A stretch of 64,000 bases of DNA from Microbaculum marinum. Its GTDB lineage: Bacteria > Pseudomonadota > Alphaproteobacteria > Rhizobiales > Tepidamorphaceae. A program made the position numbers and the translations under genes. Of this stretch, positions 45,248 through 53,523 are shown one piece after another (position 1 is the first letter of the stretch; every line of letters begins with the position of its first letter). The notes below the pieces were generated by a model that did not search any database, was not told the origin of the DNA, and saw only the letters and a program-made list of their open reading frames with translations. The DNA is taken from NCBI RefSeq assembly GCF_042646165.1, contig NZ_JBHRTC010000006.1, one strand, 5' to 3'.

Positions 45248-46528
45248 ATGAGCGTACGAACCACCACTCTCGACAACGGCCTGCGGGTCGTCACGGCAGA
45301 GATGAGCCATGTGCAGACGGCGGCCCTCGGTGTCTGGGTGCGCGCGGGCGCGCGCAACGAGCGTCCGGAGGAACATGGCCTCTCGCATCTGCTGGAGCAC
45401 ATGGCCTTCAAGGGCACGAGGCGTCGCAATGCCCGCCAGATCGCCGAGGAGATCGAATCCGTCGGCGGCGACCTGAACGCCGCAACGAGCCACGAGACCA
45501 CCGCCTACTACGCGCGGGTGCTGAAGGAGGACGTGCCGCTCGGCTTCGACATCCTCTCCGACATCCTGCGCGACAGCGTCTTCGACGGCGAGGAACTGCG
45601 CCGCGAGCAGCACGTGATCCTGCAGGAGATCGGTGCCGCCCTCGACGATCCGGACGATCTCGTCCACGATCTGCTGCAGGCAGCCGCGTTCGGCGACCAG
45701 CCGATCGGCCGGCCGATCCTGGGCACCGCCGAGACGGTCGCCGCCCAGCGCGTCGAGGGGCTTCGTTCCTACCTGTCCGAGCACTATCGGGCGCCGGAAA
45801 TGATCGTCGGCGCGGCCGGCGCCGTCGACCACGAGGCGATCGTCGATCTCGCCGGCGACCTGTTCGGCGGCTTCGCCGCCACACCGGGCGCGCCGTCGCC
45901 GGCGGCGCGTTACGTCGGGGGCGAGCGCAAGGTCGAGAAGGACCTGTCCGAAGCCAACCTGCTGTTCGCGTTTCCCGCACCGGCGTTCGTCGACGAGGAT
46001 TTCTATGCGGCCCGGATCGCAGCCGCCGTGCTGGGCGGAGGCATGTCCTCGCGGCTGTTCCAGCGCGTCCGCGAGGAGAAGGGCCTCTGCTATTCGATCT
46101 ATGCGTTCAACTGGGCGTTTTCCGACGTCGGTCTGTTCGGCATATCGGCGGCGACCGAACCGCAGGACATCGAGCAGCTGATCGATGTCACGACCGCGGA
46201 AGTGTCGAACGCGATCAGCGAGATCGACGATCAGGAGGTCACCCGCGCACGTGCCCAGCTCAAGGCCGGCCTGCTCATGGGGCTGGAAAGCTGTGCGGCC
46301 AGGGTCGAACAGATCGCGCGCCAGTCGCTGTTCCTCGGTCGCACCGTATCGATGGAGGAACTCACCCGTCGTATCGACGCGGTCGATGCCGCAAGCGTCA
46401 GGAACATCCTGGCCAGGATCATCTACGACAATCCGCCGACCCTTGCGGCGGTCGGGCCCGTCGAACGCCTTGAATCCGCCTCTGATTTGCAGGAAAGATT
46501 GCGTGCAGCCGCGCGCGACGCGGCATGA
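45248..46528 (+). CDS. M16 peptidase (mitochondrial processing peptidase beta-like)
   Basis: 426-aa cytoplasmic pitrilysin-family peptidase without a signal peptide. The zinc motif is H47-L-L-E-H51 in GLSHLLEHMAFKGT, and the third ligand Glu lies in EEIGAALDDPDD near 125-136. The C-terminal domain has AVLGGGMSSRLFQRVREEKG near 263-282. Close relatives sit after thrC in most Hyphomicrobiales and resemble the ancestor of mitochondrial processing peptidase. It begins directly at the thrC stop, with no gap. Confidence 0.93.
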   Translation: MSVRTTTLDNGLRVVTAEMSHVQTAALGVWVRAGARNERPEEHGLSHLLEHMAFKGTRRRNARQIAEEIESVGGDLNAATSHETTAYYARVLKEDVPLGFDILSDILRDSVFDGEELRREQHVILQEIGAALDDPDDLVHDLLQAAAFGDQPIGRPILGTAETVAAQRVEGLRSYLSEHYRAPEMIVGAAGAVDHEAIVDLAGDLFGGFAATPGAPSPAARYVGGERKVEKDLSEANLLFAFPAPAFVDEDFYAARIAAAVLGGGMSSRLFQRVREEKGLCYSIYAFNWAFSDVGLFGISAATEPQDIEQLIDVTTAEVSNAISEIDDQEVTRARAQLKAGLLMGLESCAARVEQIARQSLFLGRTVSMEELTRRIDAVDAASVRNILARIIYDNPPTLAAVGPVERLESASDLQERLRAAARDAA

Positions 46529-46549
46529 TCGGGCGACGGTTTTGGCAAG

Positions 46550-47143
46550 ATGGTGTTCCTCAGGTCGGTAACCGCCGAAACGGGACCGGCGATCCATGGC
46601 GAGGGGGTTCTGCTGCGCACCCCTCAGATGGGGGATTTCCCCGCCTGGATGGCACTGCGTGAGAGCAGCCGGGCATTCCTGACCCCCTGGGAACCCACCT
46701 GGCCGATGGACGATCTCACCCGATCGGCGTTCCGCCGCCGCATTCGACGCTACCTCCAGGACATCCGCGAGGACGCCGCATATCCGTTCTTCATTTTCCG
46801 CAGTGACAACGACGCGTTCATCGGCGGTGTCACCCTGTCAAATGTACGGCGCGGCGTGACCCAGTCCGCATCGCTGGGATACTGGATCGGCGAATCCTTC
46901 GCCCGCCAAGGCTATATGACCGCTGCCGTGAGCGCATTGGTACCATTCGTATTTGAACAGCTCAGGCTGCATCGGCTCGAAGCGGCTTGCCTTCCCTCGA
47001 ACGCGGCGTCTATACGGCTTCTTGAAAAAGTCGGATTTGCGCGCGAGGGCTTTGCGCGTCGGTATTTGCGTATCAATGGCGTCTGGCAGGACCATTTCCT
47101 CTACGCGATGCTCAGCGACGATCCGCGCCCCCTGGTGCGGTGA
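46550..47143 (+). CDS. GNAT acetyltransferase (RimJ/RimL-like)
   Basis: 197-aa acetyltransferase of the RimJ/RimL type, which acetylates protein N termini or small amines. Conserved parts are the start GEGVLLRTPQMGDFPAWM, then IGGVTLSNVRRGVTQSASLG with YWIGESFARQGYMT near 118-132 (acetyl-CoA-binding region), and LHRLEAACLPSNAASIRLLE with KVGFAREGFARRYLRINGVW near 140-180. It follows the M16 gene by 21 bp and partly overlaps a GTG that could start the next gene. Confidence 0.92.
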   Translation: MVFLRSVTAETGPAIHGEGVLLRTPQMGDFPAWMALRESSRAFLTPWEPTWPMDDLTRSAFRRRIRRYLQDIREDAAYPFFIFRSDNDAFIGGVTLSNVRRGVTQSASLGYWIGESFARQGYMTAAVSALVPFVFEQLRLHRLEAACLPSNAASIRLLEKVGFAREGFARRYLRINGVWQDHFLYAMLSDDPRPLVR

Positions 47144-47190
47144 ATGCTGACATGCCGGCGGCGCCGGAATCGCGACACACGGAAGGCCGG

Positions 47191-50088
47191 ATGAAAGACA
47201 GGATCGGGGGGCACCTAGGACGGCTGGCCGCAGCCCTGTTGGGCTTGGTCGTGCTGGCGCTCGCCGTGTTACCGGCGCATGCCCTTGAGGCAATCCCCGT
47301 TCCCCTCGACAGCAGCGCCATCGACCTGACCGAGTCCGTCGACCTGTATCTGAGATACGGCGACCGCATCCAGATTTCGACCGCGCCGGACGCGGAGGGC
47401 TTCGTGCGCCGGATCGAGGTACGTTCCCGCGAGCCCGGCCACACCGCGTCCTGGGCCGTGTTCGCGCTGCGCAACGATTCCGACGAACAGATCGACCGCC
47501 TTCTGGTGGCCCCCTATTTCCGCATGGTCGGCTCGGGCATCGTCAGGCCGGATCTCGGCCAGTCGCGCATCAGCGCCATCACCCCGAGTCAGGGCTTCCG
47601 GCCGGACAGGGAAGACAGTCACGACGCCGACATCTACCTGATCACCCTCGATCCGGGCGCCGTGGTGACCTACGTCGTCGAACTCGCCGGCGACAGCATA
47701 CCGCAGCTGCGCCTGTGGCAGCCCGACGCCTACAAGGAGAACGTCAACAGCTTCACCCTCTACCAGGGCATGGTGATCGGCATAGCCGGCCTTCTGGCGC
47801 TGTTTCTCACCGTTCTGTTCGTGGTCAAGGGCACGCTGATCTTTCCGGCCGCCGCGAGCATCGCCTGGGCGGTTCTGGCCTACCTGTCGATCGACTTCGG
47901 GTTCTGGAACAAGATCTTCGACGTGCCGGTCCAGGGCGACCAGGTGTTCCGGGCGGGCGCCGAGGCGATCCTGGCGGCAACGCTGCTGATCTTCCTGACC
48001 GCCTATCTCAGCCTGATGCGATGGCACGTGCGGCTGCTGTATGTCGCGGCGCTGTGGCTGATCACTCTTGTCGGCGTCGCCGCCCTTGCGGTGTTCGACG
48101 CGCCGCTCGCCGCCGGGATCGCCCGCCTGTCGCTCGGCGGCATCGGCATCATCGGAATGGCTCTCATCCTGTTCCTGGCCTTCCGCGGCTTCGACCGGGC
48201 CATCCTGCTGATACCGACCTGGCTGCTGCTGCTCGCCTGGCTCGTTGCCGCGGGGATGACCGTAACCGGCCGGCTGTCGAACGATCTGGTCTCTCCGGCC
48301 CTGGCTGGCGGCCTCGTGGTGCTGGTGCTGCTGGTCGGCTTCACCGTCATGCAGCACGCCTTCGCCGGCGGAGCGATCGGCTCGGGCATGCTCAGCGACT
48401 TCCACCGCAAGGCGCTGGCCCTGATCGGCGCCGGGGACCTGGTGTGGGACTGGGACGTTCCGCGCGACCGGATCTTCGTCTCGCCGGAGCTGGAGGAGAA
48501 GCTCGGCCTGAAGCCGAACGCCCTGGAAGGCAGCGTGCGCCGCTGGATCGACGCGCTTCATGCCGGAGACCGCGACCGGTTTCGCGCCTCGCTCGATGCC
48601 GTCGTCGAGCAGCGGCGCGGACGGATCGCCCAGGACTTCCGGCTGAGGGCCGCCGACGGCCACTATTTCTGGTACCGGATGCGCGCGCGCCCGATCCTCG
48701 GCGACGACGGCGAGGCGATCCGCCTCGTCGGCACGCTCGTCGACGTCACGGAGATCAAGAACGCCGAGGAGCGCCTGCTGCACGACGCGGTGCACGACAA
48801 TCTGACGGGCCTGCCCAATCGCGAGCTCTACCTCGACCGCCTCGAGGCGGCGATCCTGCGCGGCCGCAGCGGCGAGACCCGGCCGACGGTCTTCGTCATC
48901 GATATCGACCGCTTCCGCCAGGTCAATGACGGGTTCGGCATCGCGGTCGGCGATTCGATCCTGCTGACGATGGCAAGGCGCCTGCAGCGCCATCTGAAGC
49001 TGTCGGACACGCTGGCCAGGCTGGCCGGCGACCAGTTCGGCATCATCCTCGTGTCGGAAGGCGATCCCAAGCGCATTGCTGCCTTCGCCGAGGCCGTGCG
49101 CCGCACCATCCGCACCCCGATCACCTTCGGCGACCGCGAGGTGTTCCTGACTGCCTGCGTCGGCATTTCCGTCTTTGACGGCGGCGACAAGCGCAAGGAG
49201 GACCTGCTGGAGGACGCCGAGATCGCCATGTACCACGCCAAGCGGTTCGGACCGGACCGGGTCGAGGCGTTCAAGCCGGTGATGCGCACCATGGGCGGCG
49301 ACCGGTTGGCCCTGGAATCAGACCTCCGCAGGGCGCTTGAGCGGGAGGAGATCAAGCTCGTCTTCCAGCCGATCATGCGGCTGGACAACAAGCGGATCGC
49401 GGGATTCGAGGCGCTGGTCAGGTGGGATCACCCCCGCCACGGCCGCCTCAATCCGCAGGAATTCCTGTCCATCGCCGAGGAAAGCGGCATGATCGTCGAG
49501 ATCGGGCTGTTCGTGATGGATCGCGCGGCCCGCCAGCTCGGCGCCTGGCAGCGGGCGATGGGGGTCCACCTGCCGATCTTCGCCTCCGTCAACGTCTCCA
49601 GCCGGCAGCTGCTGCGCCACGACCTGATCAACGACATCCGCGCCGTGCTCGACCGCAACGAGGTTGTGCCGGGCACGCTGAAGCTCGAAGTCACCGAGTC
49701 GCTGGTGATGGAGAACCCGGAATACGCCGCACAGGTCCTCGAGCGTGTCCGCGAACTCGGCGCCGGGCTGGCCCTGGACGACTTCGGCACCGGCTATTCA
49801 TCGCTCAGCTACCTGCAGAGATTCCCCTTTGATACCATCAAGGTGGACCGGTCGTTCGTGCGCCACAACGGCAGCGGGACGCGGCCGGTGATCCTGCGCT
49901 CGATCGTCGCGCTGGCCCACGATCTCGGCATGGAAGTTGTCGCGGAAGGCGCCGAGACCGACGAGGACGCCATCGAGCTCTACGCGCTCGGCTGCGAGTA
50001 CGCGCAGGGCTTTCTGTTCGGCGAGCCGATGTCGGCGGAGGAATGCCGGCACCTGCTGGCGCGCCAGTCCGCCATGATGCGTCATTAG
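47191..50088 (+). CDS. membrane GGDEF-EAL protein (degenerate GGDEF)
   Basis: 965-aa c-di-GMP signalling protein. A signal peptide (to about residue 33) is followed by a periplasmic domain (about 35-185) and seven or eight TM helices (about 190-395), as in 7TM-type receptors. Then come a PAS domain (about 410-540, DLVWDWDVPRDRIFVSPELE) and a GGDEF domain whose motif is AGDQF, so cyclase activity is unlikely. The EAL domain (about 705-960) keeps GFEALVRWDHPR, SVNVSSRQL, VTESLVM, DDFGTGYSSLSYL and IKVDRSF, the full phosphodiesterase set. The ATG 47191 gives the signal peptide directly, with GGAAGG upstream; GTG 47140, which overlaps the GNAT stop, is an alternative. Confidence 0.9.
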   Translation: MKDRIGGHLGRLAAALLGLVVLALAVLPAHALEAIPVPLDSSAIDLTESVDLYLRYGDRIQISTAPDAEGFVRRIEVRSREPGHTASWAVFALRNDSDEQIDRLLVAPYFRMVGSGIVRPDLGQSRISAITPSQGFRPDREDSHDADIYLITLDPGAVVTYVVELAGDSIPQLRLWQPDAYKENVNSFTLYQGMVIGIAGLLALFLTVLFVVKGTLIFPAAASIAWAVLAYLSIDFGFWNKIFDVPVQGDQVFRAGAEAILAATLLIFLTAYLSLMRWHVRLLYVAALWLITLVGVAALAVFDAPLAAGIARLSLGGIGIIGMALILFLAFRGFDRAILLIPTWLLLLAWLVAAGMTVTGRLSNDLVSPALAGGLVVLVLLVGFTVMQHAFAGGAIGSGMLSDFHRKALALIGAGDLVWDWDVPRDRIFVSPELEEKLGLKPNALEGSVRRWIDALHAGDRDRFRASLDAVVEQRRGRIAQDFRLRAADGHYFWYRMRARPILGDDGEAIRLVGTLVDVTEIKNAEERLLHDAVHDNLTGLPNRELYLDRLEAAILRGRSGETRPTVFVIDIDRFRQVNDGFGIAVGDSILLTMARRLQRHLKLSDTLARLAGDQFGIILVSEGDPKRIAAFAEAVRRTIRTPITFGDREVFLTACVGISVFDGGDKRKEDLLEDAEIAMYHAKRFGPDRVEAFKPVMRTMGGDRLALESDLRRALEREEIKLVFQPIMRLDNKRIAGFEALVRWDHPRHGRLNPQEFLSIAEESGMIVEIGLFVMDRAARQLGAWQRAMGVHLPIFASVNVSSRQLLRHDLINDIRAVLDRNEVVPGTLKLEVTESLVMENPEYAAQVLERVRELGAGLALDDFGTGYSSLSYLQRFPFDTIKVDRSFVRHNGSGTRPVILRSIVALAHDLGMEVVAEGAETDEDAIELYALGCEYAQGFLFGEPMSAEECRHLLARQSAMMRH

Positions 50089-50150
50089 CCTGCCAGGACG
50101 GTGCCGCCGGACTGCCGTCGCCCTGCCGTCAGTGTGCCATCGGTGTGCCG
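50089..50150. repeat. short degenerate tandem repeat
   Basis: GTGCCGCCG, ACTGCCGTC, CCTGCCGTC, GTGTGCCATC and GTGTGCCGTC occur in succession between the stop of the EAL gene and the stop of yqgE. It is a small imperfect tandem repeat of the (N)TGCCGTC type. I see no gene in it. Confidence 0.5.
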
Positions 50151-50771
50151 TCAGGCGCGGCCCGCGTCCGGCGAGAAATGGCCGGGGTCGATCCCGAGCT
50201 TGCGCAGCGCCAGGTCGTATTTGGAATCCAGATCCACCCCGAAGATCAGGTCCGCATCGGCGCCGCAATGCAGCCAGCCGTTCGCCTGGATCTCGCTCTC
50301 CAGCTGACCCGGCGCCCAGCCGGAGTAGCCGAGCGCCAGCAGCGCGCTTTGCGGCCCGTCGCCCTTGGCGATCGCCTTGAGGATGTCCAGTGTCGCCGTC
50401 AGGCAGATGCCCTCGTCGATCGGCAGGGTCGAGTTCTCGACGAACCAGTCGGCGGAATGCAGCACGAAGCCGCGGCCGGTCTCCACCGGCCCGCCGACAT
50501 GGACCCGCATCCGGCCGACATCGGCGGGCAGGCGGATCTCGTCGCCCTCGCCGATGACGTCGAGTTGGCGCAGCAGGTCGGTGAAGCGGATGTTCTCGGC
50601 GGGCTGGTTGAGGATGATCCCCATGGCGCCGTCGTCGGAATGGGCGCACATGTAGATGACGCTCCGCTCGAAGCGCGGATCGCCCATCGTCGGCATGGCG
50701 ATCAGCACCTGGCCGTCGAGAAAACCCCGTCCGCCGCCGCCGCCGAAACCCTGGAACTCCTTGAACGCCAT
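50151..50771 (-). CDS. YqgE/AlgH family protein
   Basis: 206-aa protein of the YqgE/AlgH (DUF179) family. The conserved start is FLDGQVLIAMPTMGDPRFE and continues with RSVIYMCAHSDDGAMGIILNQP, followed by VHVGGPVETGRGFVLHS near residues 88-104, LTATLDILKAIAKGDGP near 126-142 and LLALGYSGWAPGQLESEI near 147-164. The family's function is not established. Start at ATG 50771; a longer frame to 50864 is less conserved. It is convergent with the EAL gene and divergent from the DsbD-N gene. Confidence 0.95.
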   Translation of the reverse strand: MAFKEFQGFGGGGGRGFLDGQVLIAMPTMGDPRFERSVIYMCAHSDDGAMGIILNQPAENIRFTDLLRQLDVIGEGDEIRLPADVGRMRVHVGGPVETGRGFVLHSADWFVENSTLPIDEGICLTATLDILKAIAKGDGPQSALLALGYSGWAPGQLESEIQANGWLHCGADADLIFGVDLDSKYDLALRKLGIDPGHFSPDAGRA

Positions 50772-50875
50772 GACGGCAATGGTAGCGCTCCCGGCGGAAT
50801 TTGGAAGTGCCGCGGCGAGCCGGAGGTCACACAGGCTTGAAGGGCCTTGATGTCGCCGCGTCACCGGATTAGGCC

Positions 50876-51739
50876 ATGATCAGGCGGTCCGAGCCGCCAG
50901 CCCATACCGGAGTGCCGCGCCCCGTGTTGCGAATTCCTGCCCTTGCCGCCGCCATCGCTGCGCTGTCGATCCTTGCCGCCGCGCCCGCACCGGCCGCCGC
51001 GCAGGCCTGGCAGGATCCCGCACGGGTGCGGCTGATCGACGGCGGCGTGCTGGCCGACGGTCCCGACCGGCTGGCGGGCCTGGAGATCCTGCTCGATCCG
51101 GGCTGGAAGACCTACTGGCGCGATCCCGGCGACTCCGGCATCCCGCCGCAGCTGGACTTCTCCGGGTCGCGGAACCTCGCCGCCGTCGAAATCGAATGGC
51201 CGGCCCCGGAGCTGCACTGGGACGGCTATGCCTGGATCGTCGGCTATACCGAGGCGGTGGTGTTTCCGCTGGTCGTCACGCCGCAGGACCCGGACGTGCC
51301 CGTCGACCTCGACGTCAGGCTCGCCTACGGCGTCTGCAAGGACATCTGCGTCCCGGCGGAAGCCGAGGCGGAACGGCTGCTCGACGGCCGCTCGGCGCGG
51401 CCGGCCGGCATCGAGTTCTACCGGGCCCGCGTGCCCGTGGCCGTCGACGGTCCGGACGGGCGCGGCGGCGTCGTCTCGGCGACGGTCGATCGCAGCGGCG
51501 AGGTGCCGGTGCTCGAATTGCGGCTGAAGCTGCCCGGCGAACCGGATGACGCCTATGCGGTGGTCGAGGCCCCCGAGGGATGGTACCTGCCGGTCCCGGA
51601 ACGGTCCGACGCCGAGCCCGGCCTGTTCCTGGTGCCGCTCGACGGCGCGCCGGACGCAGCGGCGATCCGGGGCGCCGAACTGCGCGTCACGGGCGTGTCG
51701 CCCACCTTTTCGTTTGAGCAGCGGGTCGCCCTCGATTAG
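50876..51739 (+). CDS. DsbD N-terminal-domain protein
   Basis: 287-aa secreted protein covering only the thiol-disulfide alpha domain of DsbD (DsbD-N, Ig-like). A signal peptide contains IPALAAAIAALSILAAAPAPAAA. The mature part has DGPDRLAGLEILLDPGWKTYWRDPGDSG near residues 60-87 (typical of cytochrome-c-biogenesis DsbD-N proteins in alphaproteobacteria) and LAYGVCKDICVPAEAEAERLL near 154-174, where two Cys residues are separated by three. The membrane part of DsbD is absent, so the reductant must come from another protein, possibly a CcdA-type carrier. Confidence 0.87.
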   Translation: MIRRSEPPAHTGVPRPVLRIPALAAAIAALSILAAAPAPAAAQAWQDPARVRLIDGGVLADGPDRLAGLEILLDPGWKTYWRDPGDSGIPPQLDFSGSRNLAAVEIEWPAPELHWDGYAWIVGYTEAVVFPLVVTPQDPDVPVDLDVRLAYGVCKDICVPAEAEAERLLDGRSARPAGIEFYRARVPVAVDGPDGRGGVVSATVDRSGEVPVLELRLKLPGEPDDAYAVVEAPEGWYLPVPERSDAEPGLFLVPLDGAPDAAAIRGAELRVTGVSPTFSFEQRVALD

Positions 51740-51817
51740 GTCATGTCGGGTACCATGCCGGGATCGGCCGGCGGCGGACGTCCGCCGGTGCCCGGGGTTT
51801 TCGAAGAGGAGAGGGAA

Positions 51818-52300
51818 ATGATCAAGGTTGGGGACAAGCTGCCGGATGCCACCTTCATGGTAATGGGCGAATCCGGTCCCGCGCAGAAATCCACCGGCGA
51901 CGTGTTTTCCGGCCGCAAGGTCGTGCTGTTTGCGGTGCCCGGCGCCTTCACGCCGACCTGCAACAACCTTCACCTGCCCGGCTTCCTGGCCAATGCCGAC
52001 AAGTTCAAGGCCAAGGGCGTCGACGCGATCGCCTGCGTCTCCACCAACGACGTCTTCGTCCTCGACGCCTGGTCGAAATCGACCGGGGCCGAGGGCACGA
52101 TCGAGTTCCTGGCCGACGGCAATGCCGATTTCGCCAGGGCGACCGGCCTGTCCTTCGACGGCTCCCCGCGCGGCATGGGCACCCGCTCGCGGCGCTACGC
52201 GATGCTGGTCGACGACGGCGTCGTCAAGGTGCTCAACGTCGAGGAGACCGGCGCCACCGCCGAGGCCTCCAGCGCCGACGCACTGCTCGCGCAGATCTGA
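51818..52300 (+). CDS. peroxiredoxin (Prx5 type)
   Basis: 160-aa thiol peroxidase of the redoxin/Prx5 class. The peroxidatic Cys48 is in VPGAFTPTCNNLHLPG, preceded by KVVLFAV. The C-terminal half has DVFVLDAWSKSTGAEGTIEFLADGNADFARATGL, the family region, and ends with SRRYAMLVDDGVVKVLNVEE. Only one further Cys (IACVSTND) is visible, so it is likely a 1-Cys or atypical 2-Cys enzyme using glutathione or glutaredoxin. The ATG at 51818 has AAGAGGAGAGGG before it; the frame continues upstream to 51743, less likely. Confidence 0.92.
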   Translation: MIKVGDKLPDATFMVMGESGPAQKSTGDVFSGRKVVLFAVPGAFTPTCNNLHLPGFLANADKFKAKGVDAIACVSTNDVFVLDAWSKSTGAEGTIEFLADGNADFARATGLSFDGSPRGMGTRSRRYAMLVDDGVVKVLNVEETGATAEASSADALLAQI

Positions 52301-52477
52301 GCCGGCCGACGGTCTGCCCCGACGGTCTGCCACGGTCTGCCCCGACGGTCTGCCCCGGCGGCTGGGCCCGGCGGCCGGTGTCGATTTAGGCAGGATTCCG
52401 CCAAACGGGCAGCGCCAGTCCGGCCGGTCCTTTCGGAGGCCGCCGCACCGGCGCCGGCATGCGGCGGCCCCGGCATC
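52301..52477. repeat. intergenic short tandem repeat before the N-gap
   Basis: CGACGGTCTGCC occurs at about 52308-52319 and then twice more, plus a shortened CACGGTCTGCC, through about 52356. It is an imperfect tandem repeat of about 13-bp units. The rest of this stretch to the N-run shows no gene. Confidence 0.55.
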
Positions 52478-52496
52478 NNNNNNNNNNNNNNNNNNN
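52478..52496. other. assembly gap (run of Ns)
   Basis: Nineteen Ns interrupt the sequence just before the first of three related repeats. The true length is unknown; such gaps usually appear where short reads cannot cross repeats. Frames crossing this point are not reliable. Confidence 0.95.
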
Positions 52497-52733
52497 GCTC
52501 CGCTCGCTGGCGCTCGCTGCGCGCCCCACCCCCGACCCCTCCCCACGAGGGGGAGGGGAGGCGCTGTGGCACGGCCTTCTTCTGCCTTCACCGTCATGGC
52601 AAAGGGGCACCGCTGCACAAGGAGGAGACGAAGCCTTTCCGGTGCGGCCCTCTTCTCCCTCCCCCCTCGTGGGGGAGGGTCGGGGAGGGGGCGCGCGCCG
52701 GAGGCGCGCGTTCTGCGGCAGCGGCCGGTTCAG
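52497..52733. repeat. REPIN-like repeat, copy 1
   Basis: About 237 bp bounded by two hairpins that form inverted ends. The left hairpin is near 52532-52560 (CCCCTCCCC-ACGA-GGGGGAGGGG) and the right hairpin near 52658-52680 (CCTCCCCC-CTCG-TGGGGGAGG), each extended by GCGCGCCCC/GGGGGCGCGC-type arms. The core (about 52562-52655) is shared almost exactly with copy 2. The right edge extends into the last codons of the DUF559 gene. It may continue into the N-gap on its left side. Confidence 0.82.
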
Positions 52734-53143
52734 CCGTCGCGGTCGGGCACGATCATCCGCCGCTGCTCTTCGATGGCGGCCTCGATCACCTGGCAGCAGC
52801 CGTCGGTGTTCGACAGGACGTCGCTGTTCCATAGCCGCACGACACGAAACCCCTGCGCGGCGAGCCAGGCGTCGCGCGCCCGGTCGCGGGCGTTGTCGGC
52901 ATGCTGTCCGCCATCGATCTCGATGACGAGCTTCAGCGACAGGATGGCGAAGTCGGCAATGAACGGGCCGATCGGCGCCTGCCGCCGCAGAGGCACGCCG
53001 CGGCGCCGCACGGGATCGAGCGCGCGCCACAGCGCCCGCTCGGCGTCCGTCGGCTCGCGCCGCAGAGCGCGGGCGCGGCGGCGGGTCCTGTGGGTGACGC
53101 GGCTGATCGGCACGGGCGGCTCCGCGGGTCGAGGGAGGATCAT
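52730..53143 (-). CDS. DUF559 domain protein (predicted PD-(D/E)XK nuclease)
   Basis: 137-aa DUF559 protein, related to very-short-patch repair endonucleases. The family core is intact: LRREPTDAERALWRALDPVR near residues 29-48 and GVPLRRQAPIGPFIADFAIL with KLVIEIDGGQHADN near 72-85, which is the Asp-Glu-x-Asp catalytic strand pair, then GFRVVRLWNSDVL near 99-111. These proteins lack the longer Vsr features, and their biological role is not defined. ATG 53143 follows GGAGGATC. It is flanked on both sides by copies 1 and 2 of the same repeat, and its stop codon lies inside copy 1. Confidence 0.87.
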   Translation of the reverse strand: MILPRPAEPPVPISRVTHRTRRRARALRREPTDAERALWRALDPVRRRGVPLRRQAPIGPFIADFAILSLKLVIEIDGGQHADNARDRARDAWLAAQGFRVVRLWNSDVLSNTDGCCQVIEAAIEEQRRMIVPDRDG

Positions 53144-53167
53144 AGCGCGGATGCGGCCCGGCCCCAC

Positions 53168-53403
53168 GCTCCGCTCGCTGACGCTCGCTGCGCGCCCCAC
53201 CCCCGACCCCTCCCCACGAGGGGGAGGGGAGGCACTGTGGCACGGCCTTCTTCTGCCTTCACCGTCATGGCGAAGGGGCGCCGCTGCACAAGGGGGAGAC
53301 AAAGCTTTTCCGGTGCGGCCCTCTCCTCCCTCCCCCCTCGTGGGGGAGGGTCGGGGAGGGGGCGCGCGCCGGAGGTGCGCGTTCTGCGGCAGCGGGGTGT
53401 TCA
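53168..53403. repeat. REPIN-like repeat, copy 2
   Basis: Direct repeat of copy 1 in the same orientation, about 236 bp with roughly a dozen differences by eye (for example GGCGCT to GACGCT and AAAGGGGCACC to GAAGGGGCGCC). Both inverted hairpin ends and the whole core are conserved. It begins 24 bp upstream of the DUF559 start and ends with the same TTCAGCCG that in copy 1 holds the DUF559 stop. Confidence 0.82.
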
Positions 53404-53523
53404 GCCGTTGGCCCGATTCTGCGGAGTTGCTCTTCGAATGCGGCATTCGGCGGTACGATGATGCCCACGTGCTGGGCCTTGGTGAAGGACGCCGTCGCTC
53501 GAGCAACAGCGCGCCCGCCGCAC
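53404..53523. other. spacer between repeats, possible gene remnant on minus strand
   Basis: On the minus strand one frame reads ASFTKAQHVGIIVPPNAAF then EEQLRRIGPT without stops. It looks protein-like but matches no family I recognise. It may be the remnant of a gene cut by repeat insertion, or chance. I do not call a gene. Confidence 0.3.

Noticed and set aside
43583..46597. Minus-strand open frame of about 1,000 codons antisense to thrC and M16
   Set aside because: Such frames are common opposite GC-rich genes; both plus-strand genes are certain.
47269..49236. Minus-strand frame of 655 codons opposite the GGDEF-EAL gene
   Set aside because: It is antisense to a protein with clear domains and has a His/Asp/Gln-rich composition typical of shadow frames.
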